Origin: Flavobacterium album
GTDB taxonomy: Bacteria > Bacteroidota > Bacteroidia > Flavobacteriales > Flavobacteriaceae
Direction of reading: 5' to 3'
Assembly (NCBI RefSeq): GCF_003096035.1
Contig: NZ_CP029186.1
Coordinates: 1,935,001-1,999,000, forward strand
DNA: 64,000 bases
Positions 1 through 9,007 of the stretch are shown piece after piece (the stretch's first letter is position 1; each line of letters starts with the position of its first letter). The translations under genes were made by a program, and so were the position numbers. Under the pieces are notes generated by a model, which had not been told where the DNA came from, did no database searches, and worked only from the letters and a program-made list of their open reading frames with translations.

Positions 1-22
1 AACTGTCTTGAAGAACAATATT

Positions 23-146
23 TTAACCACATAGGCATATAGCTGTTAGAAAGATTTATGAGACTCAATTAAGTGACACACAGTATGAAGCTGCGCTTCA
101 CTATGTGAAATAAATCGCTATGAAGCCTATGTTTCTATGTGGTTAA
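23..146. repeat. MITE-like inverted-repeat element
   Basis: Perfect 12-bp terminal inverted repeats (TTAACCACATAG at 23-34 and its complement at 135-146) flank an inner imperfect palindrome around 77-108 centred on GAAGCTGCGCTTC. No reading frame is carried. The structure resembles short non-coding repeat elements scattered in Flavobacterium genomes, but copy number cannot be judged from one window. It fills most of the gene-free start of the window (1-229). Confidence 0.55.
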
Positions 147-229
147 TTAAATTTTAGGTAGTTACTAAAAAAACGTCAAAAATATAGTGTATGCGCCAAA
201 TGGTTTTTACTTTTACCAAAATGTGAATT

Positions 230-1081
230 ATGAAAAATCTTACTTTTTTGACTTTTGCTTCTTTATTGTTCTTATCCTGTGCAGAAGCTCCCGGCCAGCT
301 GCGTGAACTGGGCACACTGGATCACAAAGAAATTTCCGGGTTGGAGTATATCAAAGGCTCCGGGCTTTGGGCACTGGAGGACAGTGGCAATAAAAATAAG
401 ATATACAAAATCAATGAAGAGGGCGCAACAAAGGAAAGCATTACGATAAAAAACGCCAGGAACATTGATTGGGAAGAGCTTACGTCTGATACGGAAGGGA
501 ATCTCTACATAGGCGATTTTGGGAATAACGACAATGACCGCCGCAACCTTGCCATATACAGGCTCAATGCGGGAAAATATGACTGCGTAGTATCAGTAAT
601 TAAATTCCATTACCCGCAGCAGAAGGCATTTCCGCCAAAGAAATCAGAATTGATTTATGATGCTGAAGCTTTTTTTGAGCACAAGGGCAGCTTCTATATC
701 TTTAGCAAAAACCGCAGTAAAGGTTTTGACGGAAGCTTTAATATCTACAGGGTGCCGAATAAGGCAGGCGATCATGCCGCTGAACTTTTAGGTACTTTAA
801 AAGCGTGTAGCAATTATAATAAATGTGCTATCACCGGGGCCGACATCAGTCCCGATGGTACTAAGGCTGTTTTGCTTTCGGGTGGTAAAATATGGCTGCT
901 GACCGGTTTTGGCGAAAATAATTTTGCCAATGCGAAAATGGAGGAGCTTGACCTTGGCCATGTATCGCAGAAAGAAGGGATATGCTTTAAGGATGATGAT
1001 ACCCTGCTTATCGCCGATGAAAAAGACGGCGGAAAAGGAGGGAAGCTCTATGAGGTAAAGCTGTCCCAACTGAAACACTAA
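230..1081 (+). CDS. beta-propeller-like lipoprotein, function unknown
   Basis: A 283-aa protein with a short lipoprotein signal (hydrophobic residues 4-15, lipobox Cys17), so it is expected to be lipid-anchored in the cell envelope. The mature part has repeated short beta-type blocks such as EGNLYIGDFGNNDNDRR (about residues 93-109) and SPDGTKAVLLSGGKIW, the pattern of six- or seven-bladed propeller proteins related to esterase-like phytase or SdiA-regulated families. No catalytic residues can be assigned. It stands alone, convergent with the phosphoesterase that ends 40 bp downstream. A near-consensus -7 box (TACTTTTA) lies about 15 bp upstream of the ATG. Function is not recognised. Confidence 0.75.
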   Translation: MKNLTFLTFASLLFLSCAEAPGQLRELGTLDHKEISGLEYIKGSGLWALEDSGNKNKIYKINEEGATKESITIKNARNIDWEELTSDTEGNLYIGDFGNNDNDRRNLAIYRLNAGKYDCVVSVIKFHYPQQKAFPPKKSELIYDAEAFFEHKGSFYIFSKNRSKGFDGSFNIYRVPNKAGDHAAELLGTLKACSNYNKCAITGADISPDGTKAVLLSGGKIWLLTGFGENNFANAKMEELDLGHVSQKEGICFKDDDTLLIADEKDGGKGGKLYEVKLSQLKH

Positions 1082-1121
1082 ATTTCTTTATGGTAAAAAT
1101 AAAAGTGGTAAAATAAAAGCT

Positions 1122-4100
1122 TTAGATTCCAAACGATAACCCAAAGGCCACACGCCCACCATCAGTGCCGTAAAAGTAAAATACTTTCGCTGTAATCACA
1201 TCCAGGCCGTTGAGCCATGCGCCGCCACCCACGCTTTGGTGCCATTTATTGGAAGTATCATCAGATACCCATATACGCCCGTAATCATAACCTCCGAAAA
1301 TCCCGTATTTCATTGGGATGAAACTGGTTTTCACGCGGCCTAACGTTAGCCGTATATCAGTGCTTTGGTACACCGACCTCTTTCCGGTAAAGCGTTCCCT
1401 GCGGTAGCCCCTCAGGTCGTTATCACCGCCAAGGGTAGCCGCCTGGTAAAATTCAAACCCGTTGCTGAAATTCGCCTTGCCTTTTACCGTTGTAGCAAAT
1501 ACAAGGTTCTCGTCGGGAGTTATCTTGTGGATAATGCCGACAGCACCTTCGGCATGCGGGAAATTGCGTTTCGTGTCATCAATGCTGGTCTTCCACCCGG
1601 CTGCCAGGTAAAAGAACATGCCAAGCGCAGGGAGGGAGGCATTGTCATAATTCTGGAAGCTGTACTTACCGTCTACTCCGGCATACTGCCTGTGCTCAAA
1701 AAGATAAGGTTTCAGTACGCCCGGCTGGTTTACATACCGGTTGAATGTACCGTCTACCTCAATGGTCTCAAAAATGGCCCCGAATTGCGTAAGGCTGCCA
1801 TTGCGGCTCTCTTTAAAGAATGAGGGAGCCGCACTGAATTTTTGCAGTTTTACCCGGTTATAATCCATGCCCAGCTGGTCATCCGGGTTCGTGGTCTCAT
1901 TGCCCATCCCGAAGTAGTTGATGCTGAAATTAGGGCTGGTAAATGCCACATCCATCCCGATGTTCCACCGTGCGGCAGCATTCATGAACTTACCGGTATA
2001 CTTAAGCTCAAAGCCATCGGTAGCAAAATAATAATTGCCCCTTACGGTATGGCTTCTCGAGAAAGGCCTGCGGTTAAAGCTGTTTACCGTATAAGTCACC
2101 GATGCGCCAACTTTCACGCCGTCGTCCGGGTTGTAGCCTATTGCCGGATAGCCTGCCACAACATTGTATTTGGGCTTTTCAGGATCGTAGCTGTTGGTCT
2201 CATAATCATCCGTTAATATCATAGCTGTTCTGGCATCGGCTTCAAAAGTATTTTTCTTGCTTTTAAAATCGTACACCTTCACTTTTTTCCCGTTTTCAAT
2301 GCGGTAGGTGTCGTGATTCTGTCCACCCAATAATCGCAGCAAAATAGGATTTTCAGGGTTGCCTTTTACTTCAAAAACATCATCATCGTCCAGTCCATAA
2401 ATCCATATTTCCTTTGTTTTTTTACGGTTAAATGTTTGACTGAAAAATGGCGATTCACCCTCTTTAATGCCGGATATTTCGACCCTTGTTTCACCTTCGG
2501 GCAGGCGGGTTATGGTAAAGCGTTCTTTTTTGTCCGTGCCCACTATCAGCACGGTTTTCAGCAGTACATCCCTGTAGTCCAATGCATATTCGTCAAGGTG
2601 TCCCTTGCGGGCTTTCAGCTTGCTTTTTAAATCCTCTATCGTCTCGTCCTGCATTTCCTTTGGCAGGTTTGCAAAAGCATCATCTATATTGGCATCGGTG
2701 AGGTGCTCGCGGATGTATGCCGCTTCCTCCAGCCAGTCTTTTTCACTGGCGGTAGTAATAAGCGCCAGGTCCAGCGGGTACGGCTCGCGGTTCAGCCATT
2801 TTACATTCCTGATGTCGTCCTTAAACGTCTGCATGTGGCGTAGTGCGGGGATATTCATAAGGATGGATAGTAGCGCCCCGTCATATTTGGAAAAAGCCTG
2901 ATCGCGGTCCTTGGGTATAGGCCTGTAGGTCACCTTACCGTCTTTTTTATATTCGCCCCATTTCCACTGGTCGGAATGCCTGTCCCAGTCGCCTATCAGC
3001 ATATCGAACAGCCGCGCATTTATATAAGCTTTTTCATCAACGCTGTATTTACGGTCTTTGTGCAGGTTTTTCAGCATATCATCCGTGCCAATGATGTCAT
3101 CCGGTTTGCCGAAGCTCTCCAGGTCTTTCTGCTCTTTGCCTGCCTGTTCTTCGATCATATACAGCTCATCTCCAAAGTCATCGTTGTATTTCCCCAACGC
3201 GTTTTGCTTCGGGATATAAAACAGTTCCGGGTTGGTATGCGAAACCCCTACGTTATCCGCCAGCCTTCCTGCGATAAAAGGCGTATACGGGTGCGAAGTA
3301 GTATAAAAATCCAAAAGGAAGCTTTCGGCAAAAGTATTTTCAAGCTCATCACCCACATAGCGCTGCTTAAAGGCCACGGCCTGCAGGAAGCGTGTCGCGC
3401 TTTTTTTAATGGCGCGCATAGCATATTCTTTACCATCCTTAGCTTCCAGCCTCAGGGAATTGGTCTGGTGCCCGCCGCCGGTCTTTTTTGGCACGAGACC
3501 CCCGTACAGGGTGTCCAGCCGGACACTCCTGGCTTCTATAGGCATGCTGTAATATTTCCGGTAGTGCTTTCCGAAGAGGAAACGGTGGAACCCACTTTTA
3601 TCGGTCATTTCCGGTGTATATACCGAAGCTGAAACAGTTGCGGGAAATGTATCAGGATAATCTTTCAGCACAACTTCCGGCTTTTCGAGCAGTTTCTTTT
3701 CGAACAGCTGTTCTTCTTTTCCGTCTTTTACTTTGTAATAAAAAACCTTGGCAGTCCCGTCATCATTAATGTCGAGTATAGCGTAACCGGTCCCGCCATA
3801 CGAAAAATCTTCAGGGTAGGTAACGCGGGCGGCTTCTACTTTTGAGCCTGCCCCGCTGATGATCTGGTTGATATTGTCATGGCGGATGTATTGCAGGTTG
3901 TGGTCGTGGCCCGAAACCACGATCACGTTGTCTTTATCCTGTATCAGGGTCTTTATCCTGTTGGAAAACGAAGTGTACACCCGGCTCTGTATGTCCTGCG
4001 TGCTGTACCCCGAAGCCTTCCGCGCCAGGTTGACGAGCGAGCCTAAAATAGGCATGGGTATGTTATACGGCAATGGGTACAGCTGCTTTTTAAGGGAAAA

Positions 4101-4844
4101 TTGCCCGCCGTGCGAACCGTTGCTCATCAGCGGGTGGTGTACCGCAACGATAATGGTTTTGCCCTGGTTCTTGTTCAACAGATCTTCAAATTCGGTAAAA
4201 AGCTGCTCCCGGGTCTTAATGTCGCAATTATCATTGATGTCCGGGTAGTTGTCCCAGTCCTCAATATACCACTGGCTGTCAATAGTAATGAGGGTAATAT
4301 TGTCGCTTATCTTAATGTCGTCAATCGCGCAGCCTTTGGCAGGAAGGAACGACTTTTTGCCTGTATATTTATTGATGAATTTCTCCTCCTGCCGCAACCC
4401 TTCGTAACCGTTATACCAGTCGTGGTTGCCGGGGATCATCAGCGTTTGCCCCGGGAATAATTTTGACAGTTTCATCTGGGAGGCTAAGCTGGCCTCGCCG
4501 TCCTTACGCTCCTGCGATCCGTTATCAGGGGGCATTCCTTCCGGGTAAATGTTGTCGCCAAGGTAAAGCAGCGTGGCATTTTTCCCTTCCTTATCCAGTT
4601 TATCACTGACAATAGAAAGCATGGCCTGTGTATGTGGCTGATTGGCATACCCCGCATCGCCGATGAGGTAGAACCTGTGGGCGGGCTTACCGGTTTTAAC
4701 AGAGTCGTTTACGGGGACGGGGCCGGTTGCTTTGCCATATTCCGGCTTGTAGGTGGCGCAGGAATAAAGGGACATCAGTGCGAGGATAGTGGTTAAAATT
4801 TTAATATTTCCTTTAGCCGCGATGGTATCCGAAAAGATTTTCAT
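1122..4844 (-). CDS. lipoprotein metallophosphoesterase fused to outer-membrane barrel
   Basis: A 1240-aa protein with a lipobox (SLYSC, Cys29). Residues about 55-400 form a calcineurin-like phosphoesterase: GDAGY (62-66), GDNIYPEG (96-103), GNHDWYNG (139-146), an HHP motif near 236 and GHDHN near 315 supply the two-metal site. A long middle region (about 420-900) follows, and the last 300 or so residues have alternating aromatic strands typical of the surface-antigen (Omp85/BamA-type) barrel. The substrate is unknown; family members hydrolyse phosphate mono- or diesters. The start codon lies only 26 bp from that of the divergent HD gene, so both genes must share a very short control region. 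Known as a recurrent architecture in Flavobacteria; the combined role is inferred. Confidence 0.85.
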   Translation of the reverse strand: MKIFSDTIAAKGNIKILTTILALMSLYSCATYKPEYGKATGPVPVNDSVKTGKPAHRFYLIGDAGYANQPHTQAMLSIVSDKLDKEGKNATLLYLGDNIYPEGMPPDNGSQERKDGEASLASQMKLSKLFPGQTLMIPGNHDWYNGYEGLRQEEKFINKYTGKKSFLPAKGCAIDDIKISDNITLITIDSQWYIEDWDNYPDINDNCDIKTREQLFTEFEDLLNKNQGKTIIVAVHHPLMSNGSHGGQFSLKKQLYPLPYNIPMPILGSLVNLARKASGYSTQDIQSRVYTSFSNRIKTLIQDKDNVIVVSGHDHNLQYIRHDNINQIISGAGSKVEAARVTYPEDFSYGGTGYAILDINDDGTAKVFYYKVKDGKEEQLFEKKLLEKPEVVLKDYPDTFPATVSASVYTPEMTDKSGFHRFLFGKHYRKYYSMPIEARSVRLDTLYGGLVPKKTGGGHQTNSLRLEAKDGKEYAMRAIKKSATRFLQAVAFKQRYVGDELENTFAESFLLDFYTTSHPYTPFIAGRLADNVGVSHTNPELFYIPKQNALGKYNDDFGDELYMIEEQAGKEQKDLESFGKPDDIIGTDDMLKNLHKDRKYSVDEKAYINARLFDMLIGDWDRHSDQWKWGEYKKDGKVTYRPIPKDRDQAFSKYDGALLSILMNIPALRHMQTFKDDIRNVKWLNREPYPLDLALITTASEKDWLEEAAYIREHLTDANIDDAFANLPKEMQDETIEDLKSKLKARKGHLDEYALDYRDVLLKTVLIVGTDKKERFTITRLPEGETRVEISGIKEGESPFFSQTFNRKKTKEIWIYGLDDDDVFEVKGNPENPILLRLLGGQNHDTYRIENGKKVKVYDFKSKKNTFEADARTAMILTDDYETNSYDPEKPKYNVVAGYPAIGYNPDDGVKVGASVTYTVNSFNRRPFSRSHTVRGNYYFATDGFELKYTGKFMNAAARWNIGMDVAFTSPNFSINYFGMGNETTNPDDQLGMDYNRVKLQKFSAAPSFFKESRNGSLTQFGAIFETIEVDGTFNRYVNQPGVLKPYLFEHRQYAGVDGKYSFQNYDNASLPALGMFFYLAAGWKTSIDDTKRNFPHAEGAVGIIHKITPDENLVFATTVKGKANFSNGFEFYQAATLGGDNDLRGYRRERFTGKRSVYQSTDIRLTLGRVKTSFIPMKYGIFGGYDYGRIWVSDDTSNKWHQSVGGGAWLNGLDVITAKVFYFYGTDGGRVAFGLSFGI

Positions 4845-4870
4845 AAATTGGTTGTGTTAATTACCTGCGT

Positions 4871-6058
4871 ATGGATATTGTTCAAAAAGCCGAAAGCCAC
4901 GTCTTTCACCTATTCAAAGATAAACTATCTCCCGATTATATTTACCATAATTTCAACCATACTTTACGCGTGGTTAATAACGCCGCTGTCATTGCAGAAG
5001 CAGAAGGCGTAGGTAAAGAGGATATGGAGGTCATTATGCTGGCGGCGTGGTTTCATGATGTGGGGTATATCGACGGGCCTGAAAACCACGAAGAGAGGGG
5101 CAGCCATGCGGCTGAGAAATTCCTTCGTGAAAACGGCTATCCTGAAGAAAAAGCAGCACGGGTTTCCGAGCTTATAAAAGTGACCAAAATAGGTGCCGAG
5201 CCGGCAAATCTATACGGGAAAATCATCAAAGATGCCGACTGCTCGCATTTTGCGGATAAGAATTTCCCGGCATTGTCAGAGCTGCTTCGTGAAGAATGGA
5301 AGGTAACGCAGGGAAAAACCTTTAGTGATAAAGAATGGGCATTGGGCAACCGTAATGTACTCATGCAGCAGCACCGCTTTTTTACGGATTATGGTAAACA
5401 GACCTTACAGCCGCTTAAAGAAGCCAATATAGCGTTATTGCAAAAAGAAATTTCAGAGGGCGGGGAAGGCAAAAAGAAAAAGAAAGACAAGGATAAGATC
5501 AATAAAAAGAAACTCGAAAAGCTCGAGAGGCCCGACAGGGGCATCGATACAGTTTTCAGGGTGACGCTGGGCAACCACACCCGCCTGAGCGATATCGCCG
5601 ACAGTAAGGCGAACATACTCTTGCAGGTAAATGCCATTATCATATCGATCGCACTTACGACTCTTATTCCAAAACTCGACAGCCCTTCGAATGCGCACCT
5701 TATTATCCCAACATTTATTATGATGGGGTTCAGTGTGGTGTCTATCATTTTAGCCATAATGTCTACAAGGCCTAAAGTAACCAGCGGGACCTTTACCCGT
5801 GAGGATATCGAAGCCAGGAAAGTAAACCTGCTTTTCTTTGGTAATTTTTATAAAATGCCGCTGGAAGAATACGAGTGGGCTATGAACGAAATGATGAAAA
5901 GCAGGGATTACCTCTACGGCTCCATGATAAAAGACCTTTATTTCCTGGGGCTTGTCCTCCACAGGAAATACAAGCTGCTACGCCTGACGTATGCCATTTT
6001 CACAATAGGAATACTGGCATCGGTAACGGCATTTATCTACGCATTCAAAACGCTATAG
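4871..6058 (+). CDS. HD-domain phosphohydrolase fused to Pycsar-effector-type (PycTM) membrane domain
   Basis: A 395-aa two-part protein. Residues 1-190 are an HD hydrolase: H30, the H62-D63 pair in FHDVGY and D121 in KDADC are the expected metal ligands, so a nucleotide or cyclic-nucleotide phosphohydrolase activity is likely. A lysine-rich linker (201-220) leads to a domain beginning GIDTVFRVTLGNHTRLSDIA, which matches the DUF5706/Pycsar effector transmembrane family: helices at about 246-267 and 276-298 and a last one at 372-392. Pycsar effectors bind cyclic pyrimidine nucleotides and damage the membrane. No cyclase gene is adjacent, so this may be a housekeeping or orphan member. Start chosen for the aligned HD N-terminus (MDIVQKAESHVFHL). 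Confidence 0.85.
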   Translation: MDIVQKAESHVFHLFKDKLSPDYIYHNFNHTLRVVNNAAVIAEAEGVGKEDMEVIMLAAWFHDVGYIDGPENHEERGSHAAEKFLRENGYPEEKAARVSELIKVTKIGAEPANLYGKIIKDADCSHFADKNFPALSELLREEWKVTQGKTFSDKEWALGNRNVLMQQHRFFTDYGKQTLQPLKEANIALLQKEISEGGEGKKKKKDKDKINKKKLEKLERPDRGIDTVFRVTLGNHTRLSDIADSKANILLQVNAIIISIALTTLIPKLDSPSNAHLIIPTFIMMGFSVVSIILAIMSTRPKVTSGTFTREDIEARKVNLLFFGNFYKMPLEEYEWAMNEMMKSRDYLYGSMIKDLYFLGLVLHRKYKLLRLTYAIFTIGILASVTAFIYAFKTL

Positions 6059-6084
6059 ATTAATGGTCAATTGATTCCGGCAGG

Positions 6085-6160
6085 AGTGCAGCTCTTCCCC
6101 TCCCTTGGAGAGCCTGTTGCGCTGTAGCGGGAGGTGCCTGAAAGGAGGGCTGCTTTATGT
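6085..6160. repeat. degenerate palindromic intergenic repeat
   Basis: The convergent gap 6059-6182 contains CCCTCCCTTGGAGAG and later GAAAGGAGGGC, a decayed relative of the CCCTCTCC-TTT-GGAGAGGG hairpin seen at 8828-8846. Pairing in either direction could help terminate the two converging genes. Resemblance is by eye only. Confidence 0.35.
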
Positions 6161-6182
6161 AAGCGCAAAAAACTTAATTTGA

Positions 6183-8561
6183 TTAACTGCTTGGCGCCAG
6201 TTCCTTCAGCAAATCCTCATAACTATACGTAGTTTCGTCTTTTTTATCATTGCTGTATTCAACGGTTACACGCAATGCTTTAAGCCCGGTAACGCCCTGC
6301 AGGTCTTCCACCTCAAAAGTCTCTATTACATTGCCAAGCATCTTTTTATGCTGAAGGAACCTAATGTACCTGCGGTATTCAGTCTCTTCCTGTCTTTGCG
6401 AATAAACAATTGTGATCTTTCCTTTTTCGGTTATGCGCTCCGTAGTGCCTTTTATGTGCGATTTATCGATGCGCTTCTTCACGACCTCATAGCGGGCATT
6501 GTAAGTACCATCCACATCAAATCGTTTTTCATCCATTCGGAAGCGGATAGAAATAGGCGAACTGAACACCAGTATGAGCGAGGTTACATCCAAGTCATAC
6601 GGCAGTCCCGGCCTTAGCCTGTAGTATTCGTTCTCCATTTCGCACATGGCCTGCAATTGCCAAAGCCTAAGGTTGTTGAGGTAAAGCGGATTGTAAGCGT
6701 GCTTAGGCGAAATAGAAGCGCCAATATACAGGTTATGCTCCACACCATCGGTTTTGAAGCGTTCGTAATAGTGCGGGAAAAACGATTGTGCTTCGGCCTG
6801 TTTCCTGTCGAGCACTTCGGCCATTTGCTTATTGATGATCGAAAGCGCATCGTCAAAATCCTTGCGGCTGTCGTACACCATTTTCATCTTGGTGTCCAGT
6901 GTATCGAAATAATCAACTATTTTCTGGTGTATTTCAGTGTTCGAAGAATCAAAATGCTTCAGTACCGGATGCACTTCGTTAATGATATACGACTGTATAA
7001 TGGACTCTGTATCTGCTTTTAGCGACTCTTTCAGCTGGACCTCCATTTTTTCCAGTTCATAGATATGTTGTTCAATGAGTGGAAGCTTTTCTTTTTCGAA
7101 GATAAACCTGAATACCGAAAGCAGCCTTTCGATCTGGCGGATAAGGTCTTTTTCAATCGACTCATTCCGTGCAGTCGAAGAACCCTTGATGTCGATCTGC
7201 CCGTAAAGCGGGTATACCTCGCGGAACACGATCTCTTTATAGGCCTGGTCTTTTTTGTTTTTTGATATAATGTGATGCAATGCTTCTTCCCTGAATTTCC
7301 AATACACGCTGTGGTGTATCGCGGTATATTCGTTCTGTATTATAGCATCGACTTCATTTTGCAATTCAGAATAGTAACGGTCTATAGTATCGGTAAGGAA
7401 AGGCAATATATAAGCCAGCTTGTTGGCATTGATGCTGTTCAGCTCCTTGGCCCGTGACGATACCAGTTCGATAAAGCCCAGCAGCTTCCCGTCCTTGATT
7501 ATCGGTGCAAAAATACAGCTCCTGATGTCCTGCTTTAGCAAATGTGCAGCGAAGCCGGCATCGGCACCTTCCTGTAGCTTATAGGCTTCAACATCCGAGA
7601 GTACAAAATATTTCTTTTCTTCAAGCATCGTGTCCAGCGTGCCGGTGCACATCATGGTGGAGCAGCTCATTTCATTAGATCCGTTGAGGATGTAGCTGCT
7701 TATCTCCTGGAAAGGCGCAAGCCGGAATACATTATCGTCAACATTTACTTCGGTGTAGCCAATCCTCAGGTCGGGTATCTGGTAAATAGAGCGGAAAATA
7801 CCCTCGAAATCCGATTTGGTTATTTCCTTTTCGTCATTTACCAAAAGGTTGGTCTTTAGGTTCGAGATGGCGCTCTCGGCGGTGGCATCAAACAGCGACA
7901 CGATACCGAATCCCTTTGATATCCAGCTTCCAGGAGGGAATTTTTCTTTCCAAAGTTCCAGGTTGTCAAAGCTGTCCATTAGCAGGGCCACATCATCTTC
8001 AGTGATATTGATAGCCTTTTCTGTCGGAAGTAATTCAAGGAAATCGGCGTTGTAAAGGATGCGATAATAATGCATTACGCCGTCGGCATCGGGTATGTCG
8101 TAAAACAGAGGCTTGCTGAAATCGAAATGATAGCCGTAGTAGCTGTTAAGTATAAGGCAGCAGCAAAAAACATAAAACTGGTGATCGTCGAAATTCCTGA
8201 TGCTTATGCCAAAATCTTCGCCGGCATTCATCAGTATTTTTTTAAACCTGTCTGTATGATTAAATGTAATGTTGAAAAAAGGGATCGCAGCAGCTTTTAT
8301 CTCATTTTTGGTCAATGCAGTGGGGAAGAGGTCGGCCAGGAGGTTTTTTATCAGCTTTTCGTGCTTTTCGAGCAGTGAAAGGTCGGTAATGCCCTCACGC
8401 AATTCTGGATAAGGCGCGGTATGGCGTAGCAGTGCTTTCGCATAATCAGACCTGTAGTCCACATCCGATTCCGCAATTTCCTCAAGGGTTTCCAGTACTT
8501 TGTGGAACGATATTTTCGCTATTAAAGGACTGGCTACGTGCTCTTCAACTTCCATTTTCAT
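6183..8561 (-). CDS. GAF domain-containing protein
   Basis: About 792 aa, soluble, no signal peptide. A GAF-like sensor segment spans roughly residues 240-400: the stretch MCTGTLDTMLEEKKYFVLSD followed by LLKQDIRSCIFAPIIKDGKL and LGFIELVS is the usual GAF beta-sheet core. The remainder is largely helical with an acidic C-terminus, and no kinase, cyclase or phosphatase output domain is visible. The ORF can open with GTG at 8564, but ATG at 8561 (MKMEVEEHV) is the more likely start. It is convergent with the HD-PycTM gene. Ligand and partner are unknown; homologues of this layout are common and uncharacterised in Flavobacteria. Confidence 0.75.
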   Translation of the reverse strand: MKMEVEEHVASPLIAKISFHKVLETLEEIAESDVDYRSDYAKALLRHTAPYPELREGITDLSLLEKHEKLIKNLLADLFPTALTKNEIKAAAIPFFNITFNHTDRFKKILMNAGEDFGISIRNFDDHQFYVFCCCLILNSYYGYHFDFSKPLFYDIPDADGVMHYYRILYNADFLELLPTEKAINITEDDVALLMDSFDNLELWKEKFPPGSWISKGFGIVSLFDATAESAISNLKTNLLVNDEKEITKSDFEGIFRSIYQIPDLRIGYTEVNVDDNVFRLAPFQEISSYILNGSNEMSCSTMMCTGTLDTMLEEKKYFVLSDVEAYKLQEGADAGFAAHLLKQDIRSCIFAPIIKDGKLLGFIELVSSRAKELNSINANKLAYILPFLTDTIDRYYSELQNEVDAIIQNEYTAIHHSVYWKFREEALHHIISKNKKDQAYKEIVFREVYPLYGQIDIKGSSTARNESIEKDLIRQIERLLSVFRFIFEKEKLPLIEQHIYELEKMEVQLKESLKADTESIIQSYIINEVHPVLKHFDSSNTEIHQKIVDYFDTLDTKMKMVYDSRKDFDDALSIINKQMAEVLDRKQAEAQSFFPHYYERFKTDGVEHNLYIGASISPKHAYNPLYLNNLRLWQLQAMCEMENEYYRLRPGLPYDLDVTSLILVFSSPISIRFRMDEKRFDVDGTYNARYEVVKKRIDKSHIKGTTERITEKGKITIVYSQRQEETEYRRYIRFLQHKKMLGNVIETFEVEDLQGVTGLKALRVTVEYSNDKKDETTYSYEDLLKELAPSS

Positions 8562-8680
8562 CACATTACAAATAGGCTGTAAAGTTACGAAAATTTTAGT
8601 ACAACGTTATGAAAGCAAAGAAAAGGTTTTTGTGATCCTTTGCAAAATCAATAAGCAAATTGCGACAAACATTCCACAAT

Positions 8681-8762
8681 CCAGCCCCAACGGGGTATAG
8701 CCCAATAGCCCCGGGCAACGCCCGGGGAATTGAGCGTAGTTGGTAGGAAGCCCTGAAAGGGC
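8681..8762. repeat. REP-like palindrome cluster
   Basis: Three close hairpins: CCCC-AAC-GGGG (8685-8695), CCCCGGGC-AAC-GCCCGGGG (8709-8727) and GCCCT-GAA-AGGGC (8750-8762). They lie in the gene-free stretch 8562-9007. The set resembles repetitive extragenic palindromes often seen in Bacteroidota; no transposase is nearby. Confidence 0.55.
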
Positions 8763-8827
8763 GAAACAATACTATGGATTTGTATTATGATCAATATTCA
8801 TTAATATGATGAAAGCCCGTCCTGGCT

Positions 8828-8896
8828 CCCTCTCCTTTGGAGAGGGCGGGGGTGAGGCCTTGCGTGAGGGACAGCACCTGCCTGCCGGCAGGCAGG
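8828..8896. repeat. two further intergenic palindromes
   Basis: CCCTCTCC-TTT-GGAGAGGG at 8828-8846 and a perfect 20-bp palindrome (half site CCTGCCTGCC) at 8877-8896. The surrounding bases (8810-8970) are clearly G+C-richer than the flanking promoter DNA, and no plausible gene is encoded: short reading frames here simply run through the repeats. Confidence 0.6.
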
Positions 8897-8990
8897 GCGG
8901 CATCCCCGACGAAGGAGGGATACAGCGGATGGCCCGACGGCGTAGCTTGCGGAGCCGGCACGCCCAAATAATTAGTTACGTTAATTATAC

Positions 8991-8998
8991 TACTTTTG
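8991..8998 (+). promoter_or_regulatory. -7 box TACTTTTG of the deaminase-hemL operon
   Basis: Matches the Bacteroidota sigma-70 -7 consensus TAnnTTTG. Only 9 bp separate it from the ATG at 9008, so the transcript should be almost leaderless. Its position also excludes the upstream in-frame TTG at 8996 as a start. Confidence 0.7.
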
Positions 8999-9007
8999 CA
9001 TAATCCC

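Noticed and set aside
4871-8561. A complete Pycsar system made of the HD-PycTM and GAF genes
   Set aside because: The GAF protein has no nucleotide cyclase motifs and the genes are convergent, not an operon.
8996-9007. TTG start for the PLP deaminase
   Set aside because: The TTG is part of the -7 promoter box, so it cannot be in the transcript.
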